From Lyngbya sp. CCAP 1446/10 (lineage in GTDB: Bacteria > Cyanobacteriota > Cyanobacteriia > Cyanobacteriales > Microcoleaceae): 64,000 nucleotides of DNA. Position 1 is the stretch's first letter; each line of letters begins with the position of its first letter. The notes beneath the pieces were generated by a model. The model saw only the letters and a list, made by a program, of their open reading frames with translations. It ran no database searches and was not told the DNA's origin. Shown here piece by piece: positions 15,794 to 23,845 of this stretch. The stretch covers positions 1-64,000 of the forward strand of contig NZ_JAIGNI010000157.1 of the NCBI RefSeq assembly GCF_026130175.1, written 5' to 3'. Made by a program: the position numbers and the translations under genes.

Positions 15794-17464
15794 ATGGCAG
15801 GTTTGCTCAGAGCATCCGAAGAAGGGCTAAAAATCATTGACATGGTAAGACGTAATCTCGGATGGAATAAAACTGAGGATAGCTGGTGTATGGCTGCTTT
15901 AGTTTCAACAGCAACCTTAAAGCGGTTTTGGGCGAGAAAAGGAATTAGACGAGAGAACTTTATCAATATTTGCAAAGCCGTAGAAATACACAACTGGGAA
16001 TACATTGCTGAAGGCTACAAAATTCTGAAAACAGAACCACTTTTAGCCGCCTCGATCGCAGATATCGCCCCAGACACCCAAACCGATCGCACATTCGCAC
16101 TTCCCGACAACATACCCTTAGTCTGGAATTGGCTCGATCGCACATCCCACCTCAACACCCTCAAAACCCTGATTCTCAACCTCGATAACCGAAATCCACC
16201 CCCAAATGCGATCGCCCTTGTCGGCTTACCCGGAATCGGCAAAACAACCCTCATCAGTCAACTCATCCGCCAACTGCAAACAGAAAACAATCCCTTTGTC
16301 GCCGTCGCTTGGCAATCATTGGAATTCGTCAAAAACCAAGCACCTCAATTTGATTGGTTTCTCGATTCCCTCCTATCTGCACTTTCCTCCGCAGATACAA
16401 CTTTTCCGATCCAAAATGCACCAAGTGCCGCCCCAGTGCACACATTCCAAAAGATTGAAAAACTGCTAAAATTGCTCAAAAATCAACCATGCTTAATTGT
16501 GTGCGATCGCCTAGAAACCATTTTGCAATTTGGGCGAGCCGAAACAGCCGGATATTTTGCCGAAACCCAATCCGAATACGCTTGGTTATTCAAACTACTT
16601 ATAGAAACAGCACATCAAAGTAAAATCATATTTATCAGCCGCGAAACCTTAGCAGAATTGCCGCCAACAATTACCCGCGAAATTACCATTGATGGACTCA
16701 CAAATAATTGCGCTATTGCCCTATTGACATCATTTAACTTAATCGGTACAATAGAAGAGATGACCGAACTTGCCCAGCGCTATCAAGGACATCCCCAAGC
16801 TTTGCAACTAATAGCCTCATTGATTCGCGATGACAGCGAATATCAAAGCAATGTCAGCAAATTCTTGCAAGATAGAGACTGGTTGCTAACTCGACCGATT
16901 GAGAGTCTGCTCGATGAAATGATAGCGCGTCTCAGTGACATTGAGCGAACTTGCTTGAGCCGAATTTCTGTCTATCAAACCGCAGAATATCCGCTGAATT
17001 TTGCGGGAATAGCCGCTCAAATGCCGGAAGTTAGCAAGTACGAACTCAAAGAAAATATTATTCTCGCTCTCAAACGCCGACAATTGCTCTATTATGACTG
17101 TCAGCGATTGTCTTACCAGTTGCATCCGTTAGTGCGCGAAAAGGGCGATCGAATATTGAATCAAAATCCCGAAAACTTTCGCACCGCACACCGCCAAGCC
17201 TACCGCTATTTTATCAGCATTCCCCTAAAACCTGAATGTGAATGGCAACATATTGAGGATATTAAGCCGTTGATCAGAGCGCATTATCACGGGTGTCAAG
17301 CTGGGGATTTGGATGCAGCAAATGCGATTATTTCGGGAGTTTGTGAATATCTGCGACAGTGGAATTGTGCAGAATTAGTGTGTGGAAATATAGAGTTGCC
17401 ATTGTTAGCGGAAGTGAAAAACATTAGCCTTTCAGGGGCGGGCAAGATGCCCACCCCACAATAA
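15794..17464 (+). CDS. STAND/NB-ARC-type NTPase, C-terminus made by a repeat
   Basis: I use the ATG at 15794 (AGAGGAG upstream), 556 residues. The N-terminal ~75 residues (ASEEGLKIIDMVRRNLGW, ATLKRFWARKGIRRENFINI, WEYIAEGY) form the helical domain often placed before STAND ATPases in cyanobacteria. The ATPase has P-loop GLPGIGKTTL at about 143-152, a Walker-B-like CLIVCDRLE at about 233, and a winged-helix stretch with LHPLVREKGDRIL at about 440. STAND proteins are signalling or defence switches with a C-terminal sensor. Here the sensor is short, and the last codons (GAGKMPTPQ) are read from a palindromic repeat, so the protein is probably truncated. Confidence 0.8.
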   Translation: MAGLLRASEEGLKIIDMVRRNLGWNKTEDSWCMAALVSTATLKRFWARKGIRRENFINICKAVEIHNWEYIAEGYKILKTEPLLAASIADIAPDTQTDRTFALPDNIPLVWNWLDRTSHLNTLKTLILNLDNRNPPPNAIALVGLPGIGKTTLISQLIRQLQTENNPFVAVAWQSLEFVKNQAPQFDWFLDSLLSALSSADTTFPIQNAPSAAPVHTFQKIEKLLKLLKNQPCLIVCDRLETILQFGRAETAGYFAETQSEYAWLFKLLIETAHQSKIIFISRETLAELPPTITREITIDGLTNNCAIALLTSFNLIGTIEEMTELAQRYQGHPQALQLIASLIRDDSEYQSNVSKFLQDRDWLLTRPIESLLDEMIARLSDIERTCLSRISVYQTAEYPLNFAGIAAQMPEVSKYELKENIILALKRRQLLYYDCQRLSYQLHPLVREKGDRILNQNPENFRTAHRQAYRYFISIPLKPECEWQHIEDIKPLIRAHYHGCQAGDLDAANAIISGVCEYLRQWNCAELVCGNIELPLLAEVKNISLSGAGKMPTPQ

Positions 17465-17498
17465 AACTTTATGTATTGTGGGGTGGGCATCTTGCCCG
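17439..17498. repeat. 24-bp perfect inverted repeat overlapping the STAND stop codon
   Basis: The arm CGGGCAAGATGCCCACCCCA... (17439-17462) is perfectly complementary to 17475-17498 with a 12-base spacer. It supplies the end of the STAND reading frame and its TAA. The inner core CGGGCAAGATGCCC recurs twice inside nadE (29573-29596, 29654-29677). It could fold as a strong terminator-like hairpin. Confidence 0.85.
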
Positions 17499-17525
17499 TT
17501 TTCTTAGTCCGCGAAGGCGGACTTC

Positions 17526-17672
17526 GTTTGTGTAGACGCGGTTTCAACCGCCGAGTTTTTTGGTTTCTGTCGATTTTCCACCGCCGAGTTTTTTGGTTTC
17601 TGCCGATTTTCCACCGCCGAGTTTCTTGATTTCAACAGCCGATTTTCCACCGCCTGGTTTCTTGATTTCAAC
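17526..17672. repeat. CCGCCGAG repeat cluster related to the 94-bp array
   Basis: Positions 17526-17555 are an exact 30-base reverse-complement match to the 94-bp array unit at 48.2-48.8 kb (GACGCGGTTTCAACCGCCGA core). It is followed by four decaying tandem copies of a ~35-base unit with CACCGCCGAGTTTTTTGG. It fills the space between the convergent STAND and ABC genes. Confidence 0.75.
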
Positions 17673-17673
17673 A

Positions 17674-18663
17674 TCAACCACTCGAATAAATTCCTCTTTC
17701 TTGCAATTGCTGCATAAAAAACTCTTCCAAAGAAGGCTTAGCCAAATTCATCCCAATTAGCTGCCCTCCACTCATGCTCAGACTAGAAATAAACTCCTTC
17801 GGACTTCCCTGCAAATGACCGTACCACAAATCATTATCAACTTCCATATCCGGTATCCATTTTTTCAGAATATTCAAGTGGCCACCCCTACCTTCAACCC
17901 GGTAAGTTTCAGTATTTCCCAGGAGTTCGTCGATCGCACCAATGCAAATTAACTCACCCTTAGCCAAAATTGCCACCCGATCGCAAATCTTCTCCACATC
18001 CGACAATATATGCGAATTAAAAAAAATCGTTTTCCCTTGATTTTTCAGCGATAAAATTATCTCCCGCATCTGATAGCGCCCCATCGGATCTAAACCCGAC
18101 ATCGGCTCATCCAAAAATACCACATCGGGATTGTTAATCAAAGCTTGAGCCATGCCGATTCGTTGCAGCATTCCCTTAGAATACTGGCGCAACTGTTTTT
18201 TTATTGCCGCCGATTGAGATAAACCAACTAACTCTAGCAAATGCGGAATTCGCTGCCGCTGAATCGAGGTCGGAATTTCAAACAAACCCGCCGCAAATTG
18301 CAAGAATTCCCAGCCCGTGAGATAATCGTAAAAGTAGGGATTTTCTGGCAAATAGCCGACTCGCCGCTTCACGTTGCGATCGCCCAAAGGCCTCCCCAAC
18401 AGCAGCCCCCTGCCAGAAGTCGGCCGCACTATCCCCAGCAAAGTCTTCAGCAGCGTAGTTTTCCCCGCTCCATTCTGCCCTAACAGCCCGAAAGTTTCCC
18501 CCTCAGAAACAGTCAGAGTGCAACTTTTGAGCGATTCTATTTTTTCGTTCATCCAGAAGCCGGTACGGTAGAACTTCCCCAGATTAAATATTTCCACCAC
18601 AGGGGTAGATCCGGGAATCTCGGTGGAAGTTGGCGCATCTATAAAAGGTTCCATTTTCGTCAT
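17674..18663 (-). CDS. ABC transporter ATP-binding protein
   Basis: A 329-residue ATPase with Walker A GQNGAGKTT (62-70), signature YSKGM (161-165), Walker B VVFLDEP (181-187) and the H-loop FNSHILSD. The C-terminal extension (about 235-329) is typical of ATPases of ABC-2 exporters (drug, lipid or gliding-type). No permease gene is adjacent, so the partner must be encoded elsewhere and the substrate is unknown. Confidence 0.9.
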   Translation of the reverse strand: MTKMEPFIDAPTSTEIPGSTPVVEIFNLGKFYRTGFWMNEKIESLKSCTLTVSEGETFGLLGQNGAGKTTLLKTLLGIVRPTSGRGLLLGRPLGDRNVKRRVGYLPENPYFYDYLTGWEFLQFAAGLFEIPTSIQRQRIPHLLELVGLSQSAAIKKQLRQYSKGMLQRIGMAQALINNPDVVFLDEPMSGLDPMGRYQMREIILSLKNQGKTIFFNSHILSDVEKICDRVAILAKGELICIGAIDELLGNTETYRVEGRGGHLNILKKWIPDMEVDNDLWYGHLQGSPKEFISSLSMSGGQLIGMNLAKPSLEEFFMQQLQERGIYSSG

Positions 18664-18764
18664 CTAAATAAGTAGCACCTGATTATATTCTATTGCATAA
18701 GTTTCGTCATAATTGCTCTTTTTAATGTTAAACTAATATTAGCTGCACTTAAAAATATCTGAAT

Positions 18765-18971
18765 ATGGATCGTTCAAAAATTATTGCTATCATCACCGGC
18801 GTGATTTCTATAATGTTAGCATTTGCCTACCTGCTACTCGTTACCATCCTGGACTTCCGAGGCGAAATGCTGCCCGCACCTCAAAGTCAGTTGCCAGTCT
18901 CGCAGCCAATTCAGCAATTTGCTACTGCTAATCTGACTTTCCCAGCACTGAGGATTTATCCTCAATTGTGA
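18765..18971 (+). CDS. Small single-span membrane protein
   Basis: 68 residues: MDRSKIIAIITGVISIMLAF then LLLVTILDFRGEMLPAP. There is one membrane helix (about 6-28) and a Pro/Gln-rich tail. The opening resembles small membrane proteins common in cyanobacteria, but I cannot name it. It diverges from the ABC gene. Confidence 0.6.
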   Translation: MDRSKIIAIITGVISIMLAFAYLLLVTILDFRGEMLPAPQSQLPVSQPIQQFATANLTFPALRIYPQL

Positions 18972-19048
18972 CAAAAACAAGACAATTCAATTTCCGAAAT
19001 GTCGTTAGTGAAGGATGTAGATCGGATTACTATTGAGGACTCTAACAT

Positions 19049-19561
19049 ATGAAGCCGATTATCTTACTTGCCATCTTAACTCCTTTGTGGTTGACTCCGC
19101 CCGCGAAAGCGGAACATATTACTTGCACCAGACAACCGTTAGCAACAAATTACTGCGAAAATTATATTAGTGAAGCTCAGAATATTACTCTCGGACAAGC
19201 TTCGGATTTAATTGGTCGGTGGCTGGATGCAAAACAGAAAATATTTGCTCCTCCGTTCGATCGCCAATTGTTGGCTACAATGACTACAGGTATTTTGTAT
19301 AGTGATACAGTCAAAGGGATTGACAACTTGAGAATCACTAATTCTCACTACCGATATGGTGTTCAAAAAGTTGAATCCGTCGAACGTTTCGCAGTCTCTG
19401 GAAACAAAGCCACGATTGAAGTCAGAGTCACGGAAGATGCCACAGTCTACCGAGATGATCGAGTCGAGACTAGCAGTTTTAATACTAGGGTAGTTCGCTA
19501 TACCTTGGAGTATTGGGATGGCATTTGGAAAATAGCAGATTCTCAAATCATGCGTTATTAG
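19049..19561 (+). CDS. Exported IMS-domain (ARC6-like, DUF4101) protein
   Basis: 170 residues with a signal peptide (MKPIILLAILTPLWLTPPAKA). The mature part LGQASDLIGRWLDAKQKIFA, YRYGVQKVESVERFAV, and YTLEYWDGIWKIADSQIM matches the IMS domain found at the C-terminus of ARC6/Ftn2-type and other cyanobacterial proteins, a likely protein-interaction module. TGAGGA lies about ten bases upstream of the ATG. Inverted repeats follow the stop. Confidence 0.7.
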   Translation: MKPIILLAILTPLWLTPPAKAEHITCTRQPLATNYCENYISEAQNITLGQASDLIGRWLDAKQKIFAPPFDRQLLATMTTGILYSDTVKGIDNLRITNSHYRYGVQKVESVERFAVSGNKATIEVRVTEDATVYRDDRVETSSFNTRVVRYTLEYWDGIWKIADSQIMRY

Positions 19562-19829
19562 TTAGTGGTTATTTGTTAGTGGTTATTTGTTATTGGTTAT
19601 TGCAATAACAACTGCCCACTAACCACTAATCACTAACTAAACTCAGACAAATGAATTGCTTTTATCATGTGATAAATCAATAGTTTGTAGGGTGCGTCAG
19701 GGCAGAATGTTTTGAATATAAATTAATAATTTCCCCTCTGACGCACCCTACAATAACTACATAAATAATCCAACTCTTGTGGGGTGGGCTTCTAGCCCGC
19801 CCGAATATGCAATTTAAATGCAGTACAGC
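19562..19829. repeat. Palindromic spacer with two inverted repeats
   Basis: GTTAGTGGTTATT copies (19561-19600) pair with TAACCACTAATCACTAAC (19619-19637) to form a terminator-like hairpin. A second element has arms GTAGGGTGCGTCAG (from 19687) and CTGACGCACCCTAC (to 19752), with the look of a small MITE. A GTGGGGTGGGC/GCCCGCC hairpin follows at about 19779-19801. No gene is seen. Confidence 0.6.
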
Positions 19830-20759
19830 TTAATACAGATGAATTGCCTTCATCATATGATATGAAACTAGCAACTGCGTCAAAGCTAGCGGGTAACTTT
19901 CCAAAACTTCGCCAGTTGTGCCGATCAGTTTGCCAATTTCGGGATTGCCTTCGGTAGAACAAAATCCCCGCAGGTGCGGCATTTCGTTGCACAAAATCTT
20001 TTCCAGTTCGTTTACTTGTTCGTTAGTAGCGTGGGAGTCTACTTCCAAAACGTCAACCGGTTTGCCCATATCCCGATCGAGTCCCAGGCGAATTGCAGGT
20101 TGAAAACTATCGCTGCCTCGACCTAAAATCTCAGTAAAATCCGGGTGAGGAATTGTCGGCCTGAGCACTAAACGGACGCTTAAATTTGATTCTTTGTCCG
20201 CTTCTGCCGGGTAAAAACTAACTACAACGTCGGCAAATTTGCGCTGGGGGCGAATATAATCTTCTGAATCCGATTCCCGCTTTTTCATTTCCGCCAGCAC
20301 CTGTTCTTCAGTATAACCGCGCTTCATGATATCGCGCTTAACTTTCCACTGAGTTCGCAACTCTTCTGGGGGAGCGAGATACACTTTTACATCGTAAGAA
20401 TCGCGGATTGCACGAGTTGAATAACCCAGTAAACCTTCAACTATTACAAATTTGCTGGGCTTAATGTATTCCGGCGCATCGAATGTACCTGAGTGGTGGT
20501 TGTAAATGGGTTTGAGAATAGCTTGTCCGGTGCGTAGCAGGCTGAGGTGCTGCTGCATGATGTCGAGGTAATTGCAGTCGGGATGCAGTGCTGTGATCCC
20601 GATTTCTGCCCGCTGCTTTCTGTCGTAGCGGTGATAGTCGTCTGTACAAATCACAGTGACATTTTCTGGCCCCAATACTTGGGCAATTCCCCGCGTCAGG
20701 GTGGTTTTGCCCGCTGCGCTGTCTCCGACAATACCGAGAATGATTGGTCGATCGCTCAT
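19830..20759 (-). CDS. Phosphoribulokinase/uridine-kinase-family protein, not the usual Calvin-cycle type
   Basis: 309 residues from the ATG at 20759. P-loop GDSAAGKTTLTRG at 12-24, then VICTDDYHRYDRKQRAEIGI, KPIYNHHSGTF and FVIVEGLLGY follow the PRK pattern (ribulose-5-phosphate plus ATP). The usual cyanobacterial PRK starts with a GDSGCGKST loop with a redox-regulated Cys; here the loop reads SAAGKT and the regulatory Cys is absent. It may be a paralogue with a different substrate or without thioredoxin control. No Calvin-cycle neighbours are present. Confidence 0.75.
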   Translation of the reverse strand: MSDRPIILGIVGDSAAGKTTLTRGIAQVLGPENVTVICTDDYHRYDRKQRAEIGITALHPDCNYLDIMQQHLSLLRTGQAILKPIYNHHSGTFDAPEYIKPSKFVIVEGLLGYSTRAIRDSYDVKVYLAPPEELRTQWKVKRDIMKRGYTEEQVLAEMKKRESDSEDYIRPQRKFADVVVSFYPAEADKESNLSVRLVLRPTIPHPDFTEILGRGSDSFQPAIRLGLDRDMGKPVDVLEVDSHATNEQVNELEKILCNEMPHLRGFCSTEGNPEIGKLIGTTGEVLESYPLALTQLLVSYHMMKAIHLY

Positions 20760-21214
20760 TGTTTTTACCCCGACGGACAATAGCAAATTTTTGGTGAATC
20801 CTAAATCTTATCAAAATAGTGTTCGTTGCGATCGCTAATCGCATAGTTTGACTTGATCCCCCCCGGAGTCTCCCCAATGTGTAAAATTATTGTATTATTT
20901 CTTAATAAAATGCGGCATCGGAGACTCAGAGAGCATCTGATCAAAAAATCACGCCCATTTCTCGATCGCCCACAATGTCGATCGCACTTTTAAATCCGGC
21001 TATACTCAGAATCTCGGAAAAATCAGCCCCGCCAACTGTCCCAGTAGTCCATGAGTGTAGTACAAATTGCAGCATCGGTGGGAGGGATATTTTTGTTTGT
21101 AAAGATTCCGATCTGAGATTGGGGAATTAAAGAAAGCATGAAAAAGTTACTCTTAATGGGCAGATATATAGCCTTTCTCATCTTTCGCTCGAAAGGCTAT
21201 ATACAATATGTATT
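20760..21214. other. Intergenic region, no gene seen
   Basis: HIP1 sites, a CCCCCCCGGAG stretch at about 20861 and a direct duplication of CCTTTCTCATC/CGAAAGGCTATATA (21172-21201) are the only features. A 71-codon plus-strand frame from 21138 runs antisense to the next gene and lacks a family look, so I do not call it. Confidence 0.5.
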
Positions 21215-21496
21215 TCACAATACTCCTGAGTCTAATTGGTCTAAATATATAAATTCAGGAGCTTTGACTCCCGCTTCCTCTCTAATTTTAACCAATGCAG
21301 GTGACTCAAAGAACGCCCTGGCATCTGTTGTTGATGTCCAGGCGGAAAAATGAACAATTTTGTTAGGTTCACTGTCATACTTCAAAACCTGATAGGAGCG
21401 CTCGCCAGCTTCTTTTCGGATGGTTGCAGCATTGTCAAATACCTTTTTCCAACCTTCATAATTTGCGACTTCATGAATAATTAAGACATACTGCAT
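21215..21496 (-). CDS. Small ABM-like (dimeric alpha/beta barrel) protein
   Basis: 93 residues from the ATG at 21496: MQYVLIIHEVANYEGWKKVF, ERSYQVLKYDSEPNKIVHFS, and DARAFFESPALVKIREEAGV. The pattern fits antibiotic-biosynthesis-monooxygenase-like small barrels, which act as heme-handling or oxygenase folds or as stress proteins; the substrate cannot be deduced. A TTG three codons upstream is an alternative start. Confidence 0.65.
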   Translation of the reverse strand: MQYVLIIHEVANYEGWKKVFDNAATIRKEAGERSYQVLKYDSEPNKIVHFSAWTSTTDARAFFESPALVKIREEAGVKAPEFIYLDQLDSGVL

Positions 21497-21531
21497 AGCA
21501 ATCAAACCTATTTTTCTCTAATTTTAAATAT

Positions 21532-21816
21532 TCACTGCTGAGTAACTTCGCTGAGTGCTTCATGAATGACTTCATCACTCACACCGTGACGCTTCAAACT
21601 GGCAATCAAGGCAGAAACTGTATCACCTTCTAGACGTTCCAGATCCGATCGCAGTCCTTGTCCAATATAAGCACGTACCAAGGGCTGATAACCAGAAAAA
21701 CCCAGCAATGGCGCTACTCGTTTCAAATCTTCAATCACATCTTCGGGCATCCGAATGGTGATACTTGTCATGGGACGATTTCTATCTAGCCGCTTTTTCA
21801 ATGCCTCAATTTTCAT
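21532..21816 (-). CDS. Antitoxin partner of BrnT (CopG/ribbon-helix-helix-like)
   Basis: 94 residues with a ribbon-helix-helix-like stretch TSITIRMPEDVIEDLKRVAP and a C-terminal part LKRHGVSDEVIHEALSEVTQ. It starts 11 bases inside the BrnT-like gene and is therefore coupled to it. It does not resemble textbook BrnA closely, so it may be a substitute antitoxin. Confidence 0.75.
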   Translation of the reverse strand: MKIEALKKRLDRNRPMTSITIRMPEDVIEDLKRVAPLLGFSGYQPLVRAYIGQGLRSDLERLEGDTVSALIASLKRHGVSDEVIHEALSEVTQQ

Positions 21817-22102
21817 AGTATTCGCGTTCCTTGCGCGTGGCTTTACGAGCCGAAATTATCCGAATGATGTCGTTTTCACGCTCAATGTAGACGACATACA
21901 AAAGATTCCAACGTCTGTCCAAACCAATGACAGCATCTCGCTCTTCATCGTTGCGACTTGCATCAACCACCACTAGGAGCGGATCGAAGAAGGCTTCTGC
22001 GGCTTGCTGAAATGTTACGCCGTCATGATTTCTGGGATTGATCCGAGCTTTCTCCTCATTCCAAACGAAGGCTACACCATTGAGTACGAAATACACATCC
22101 AT
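21806..22102 (-). CDS. brnT: BrnT-family toxin (DUF497)
   Basis: 98 residues: FVWNEEKARINPRNHDGVTF, AEAFFDPLLVVVDASRNDEE, RDAVIGLDRRWNLLYVVYIE and IIRIISARKATRKEREYYEN. These are the hallmark blocks of BrnT ribonuclease toxins (FxWDexK, ER.ER and ISAR.A...E...Y). Toxin precedes antitoxin, as in brnTA. Confidence 0.9.
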   Translation of the reverse strand: MDVYFVLNGVAFVWNEEKARINPRNHDGVTFQQAAEAFFDPLLVVVDASRNDEERDAVIGLDRRWNLLYVVYIERENDIIRIISARKATRKEREYYEN

Positions 22103-22275
22103 AGCTTATAGTGTAACCAAGATGTATTTACATTGTCAATACGTTTTTCGGTGAATCGACTTAAAAAAGCACCAATTTTTGCTCCCTAAATCGCGATCAC
22201 CCTCTCCGGCCGAAATGGATTGAATCTCCACTAAAGTAGTAAACAGTGCCCGATCGCAATTTTTCCTAAATTATC

Positions 22276-22974
22276 GTGTCTATATTATCTGAAATGCCGA
22301 CTGTGTGGTTACAACTTTCCCTCGTGGGAGCCTGGTTGGGCGTGATTTTGCTGGTAGCTGAGGGGTTAAACCGCTTTACTTCCGTCGATGCTGAGGTATC
22401 GCGGAAGGTGGTTCACATCGGTACTGGGAACGTGATTTTGCTGGCTTGGTGGCTGGAAATACCCGGCTGGGTGGGGATTTCGGCAGGGGTTTTAGCAGGT
22501 GCGATCGCCCTAATTTCTTACCAAGTTCCGATTTTGCCCAGTCTTAACAGTATCAACCGCAAGAGTTTCGGGACTTTTTTCTATGCTGTTAGTATCAGCG
22601 TTCTCGTAGCTTGGTTTTGGCCACTGCAACATCAAGAATACGCAGCTTTGGGCATTTTAGTGATGGCTTGGGGCGATGGATTGGCCGCTGTCATTGGCAA
22701 AAAATACGGCAAACATCTTTATCGAGTTTGGGGAATCCAGAAGAGTTGGGAAGGTTCTGCAACTATGTATTTGGTGAGTTTTGCTGTTAGTAGTTTGATT
22801 TTGCTGACGGTGCAAGGCAATGTTTGGCAAACTTGGGCGGTGTCGGCTGTTGTGGCTTTGGTTGCTGCTACTTTGGAGTCGGTTTCTAAGTTGGGAATTG
22901 ACAATTTGACTGTGCCAATTGGCAGTGCGGCGATCGCCTTTTTCCTCAATCAATTTTGGGTAATTGGTTCCTAG
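22276..22974 (+). CDS. Phytol kinase / diacylglycerol-polyprenol kinase family membrane protein
   Basis: A 232-residue protein with about six membrane helices and the kinase motif MAWGDGLAAVIGKKYGKH. RKVVHIGTGN and IQKSWEGSATMYLVSF are conserved in the CTP-dependent phytol kinase family (VTE5 / slr1652 type), which salvages phytol from chlorophyll for tocopherol. Dolichol kinase-like substrates are possible. The start is a GTG at 22276; an ATG at 22294 is the alternative. Confidence 0.75.
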   Translation: MSILSEMPTVWLQLSLVGAWLGVILLVAEGLNRFTSVDAEVSRKVVHIGTGNVILLAWWLEIPGWVGISAGVLAGAIALISYQVPILPSLNSINRKSFGTFFYAVSISVLVAWFWPLQHQEYAALGILVMAWGDGLAAVIGKKYGKHLYRVWGIQKSWEGSATMYLVSFAVSSLILLTVQGNVWQTWAVSAVVALVAATLESVSKLGIDNLTVPIGSAAIAFFLNQFWVIGS

Positions 22975-23163
22975 TGAGGACTTGAGTTCTGATAAAACTC
23001 AAAACACCAACGCCACCAATACCTGCTTTTCACGGCAAAATCCCAGCTAAACTTTGTTTAACTGGGAAAAATTGAATATATTTAAAAGTAGTCGAAAAAC
23101 TTGCCGCTGTTGCTTGAGGCAAATGTCTTTGCTTACCTCGCTAGAAACTACCCGATCGCCCAA
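22975..23163. other. Spacer without gene
   Basis: A CCCAGCTAAACTTTGTTTAACTGGG hairpin (about 23041-23066), followed by few T residues, may terminate the upstream gene. Nothing else is seen. Confidence 0.4.
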
Positions 23164-23334
23164 TCATGGGTCTTTTTTAGAGCCTTTGGGTGGCGTACCT
23201 TCAAAAGGCTGAACTCCTGTATTGGGATAATCGTCATCGTTCCGTTTAAAAATCCTCATCGCACCTTCGGAAACGTAACGCATCGCATCTGCCAAAGATT
23301 TAGAAAGATTCATCACATCTGCCTCTCTTGTCAT
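23164..23334 (-). CDS. Small conserved-looking protein, 56 residues
   Basis: Translation of the minus strand from the ATG at 23334 gives MTREADVMNLSKSLADAMRY, then SEGAMRIFKRNDDDYPNTGV and QPFEGTPPKGSKKDP. A helical N-terminus is followed by YPNTGVQPFEGTPP, a motif I recall from several very small cyanobacterial proteins, so I believe it is a real gene. There may be an internal ATG start at residue 8. The function is unknown. Confidence 0.6.
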   Translation of the reverse strand: MTREADVMNLSKSLADAMRYVSEGAMRIFKRNDDDYPNTGVQPFEGTPPKGSKKDP

Positions 23335-23845
23335 TGCTTCTGATACTTCTTAGATTACTATTAATTTCGGTTTTTTGGTTCCTTTAGCAATATTTGTTTG
23401 AATTACTTATTAGTCCGCAACATCGAAGCAACCTGAAGCTTTTAGGAATTGCGAAGCTTGGGCGATCGACCTGATAGATTTCTGCTTGAATATTGTAGGG
23501 TGCACCGAGACGCATCGGCCGTTCTTGTAGCAATACTTCTTTTCAACAGTTGACAGTTACCTCGGACGATCGCCCTCAAACAAAAAAAATGCTTTCCACA
23601 AAACTCCAAATGCACCCGCGCGCCTCTAAATCAACACGATCGCGCGCTGCACACCCTACAAACTCAAATTCGCTGTTTTTATTAAAAATACCATAATCTT
23701 AATCCGCAAATTAACCTAAAACCCTCTGTGCAAGAGCGTTGTTAAGAAAAACGCAATATGGTATCAGCAATCTTTATCAAAAATTTACAAAAAGATATGG
23801 TATTTATCACTATAATTAAATAAATAAGTTTGTCCGGGGTTTTTC
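23335..23845. other. Upstream region of pncB
   Basis: The region holds an AT-rich promoter-like part (about 23680-23840) and an imperfect palindrome TATGGTATTTATCACTATA (23796-23814), 32 bases before the pncB start. Given the NrtR gene downstream, it is a candidate operator; this is inference. Around 23500-23530 a TAGGGTGCACCGAGACGCAT repeat piece is present. Confidence 0.35.

Noticed and set aside
17560-17760. Frame with FPPPSFL repeats
   Set aside because: It is the translation of a tandem DNA repeat and overlaps the end of the ABC gene.
21138-21353. 71-codon plus-strand frame
   Set aside because: Mostly antisense to the ABM-like gene and without family look.
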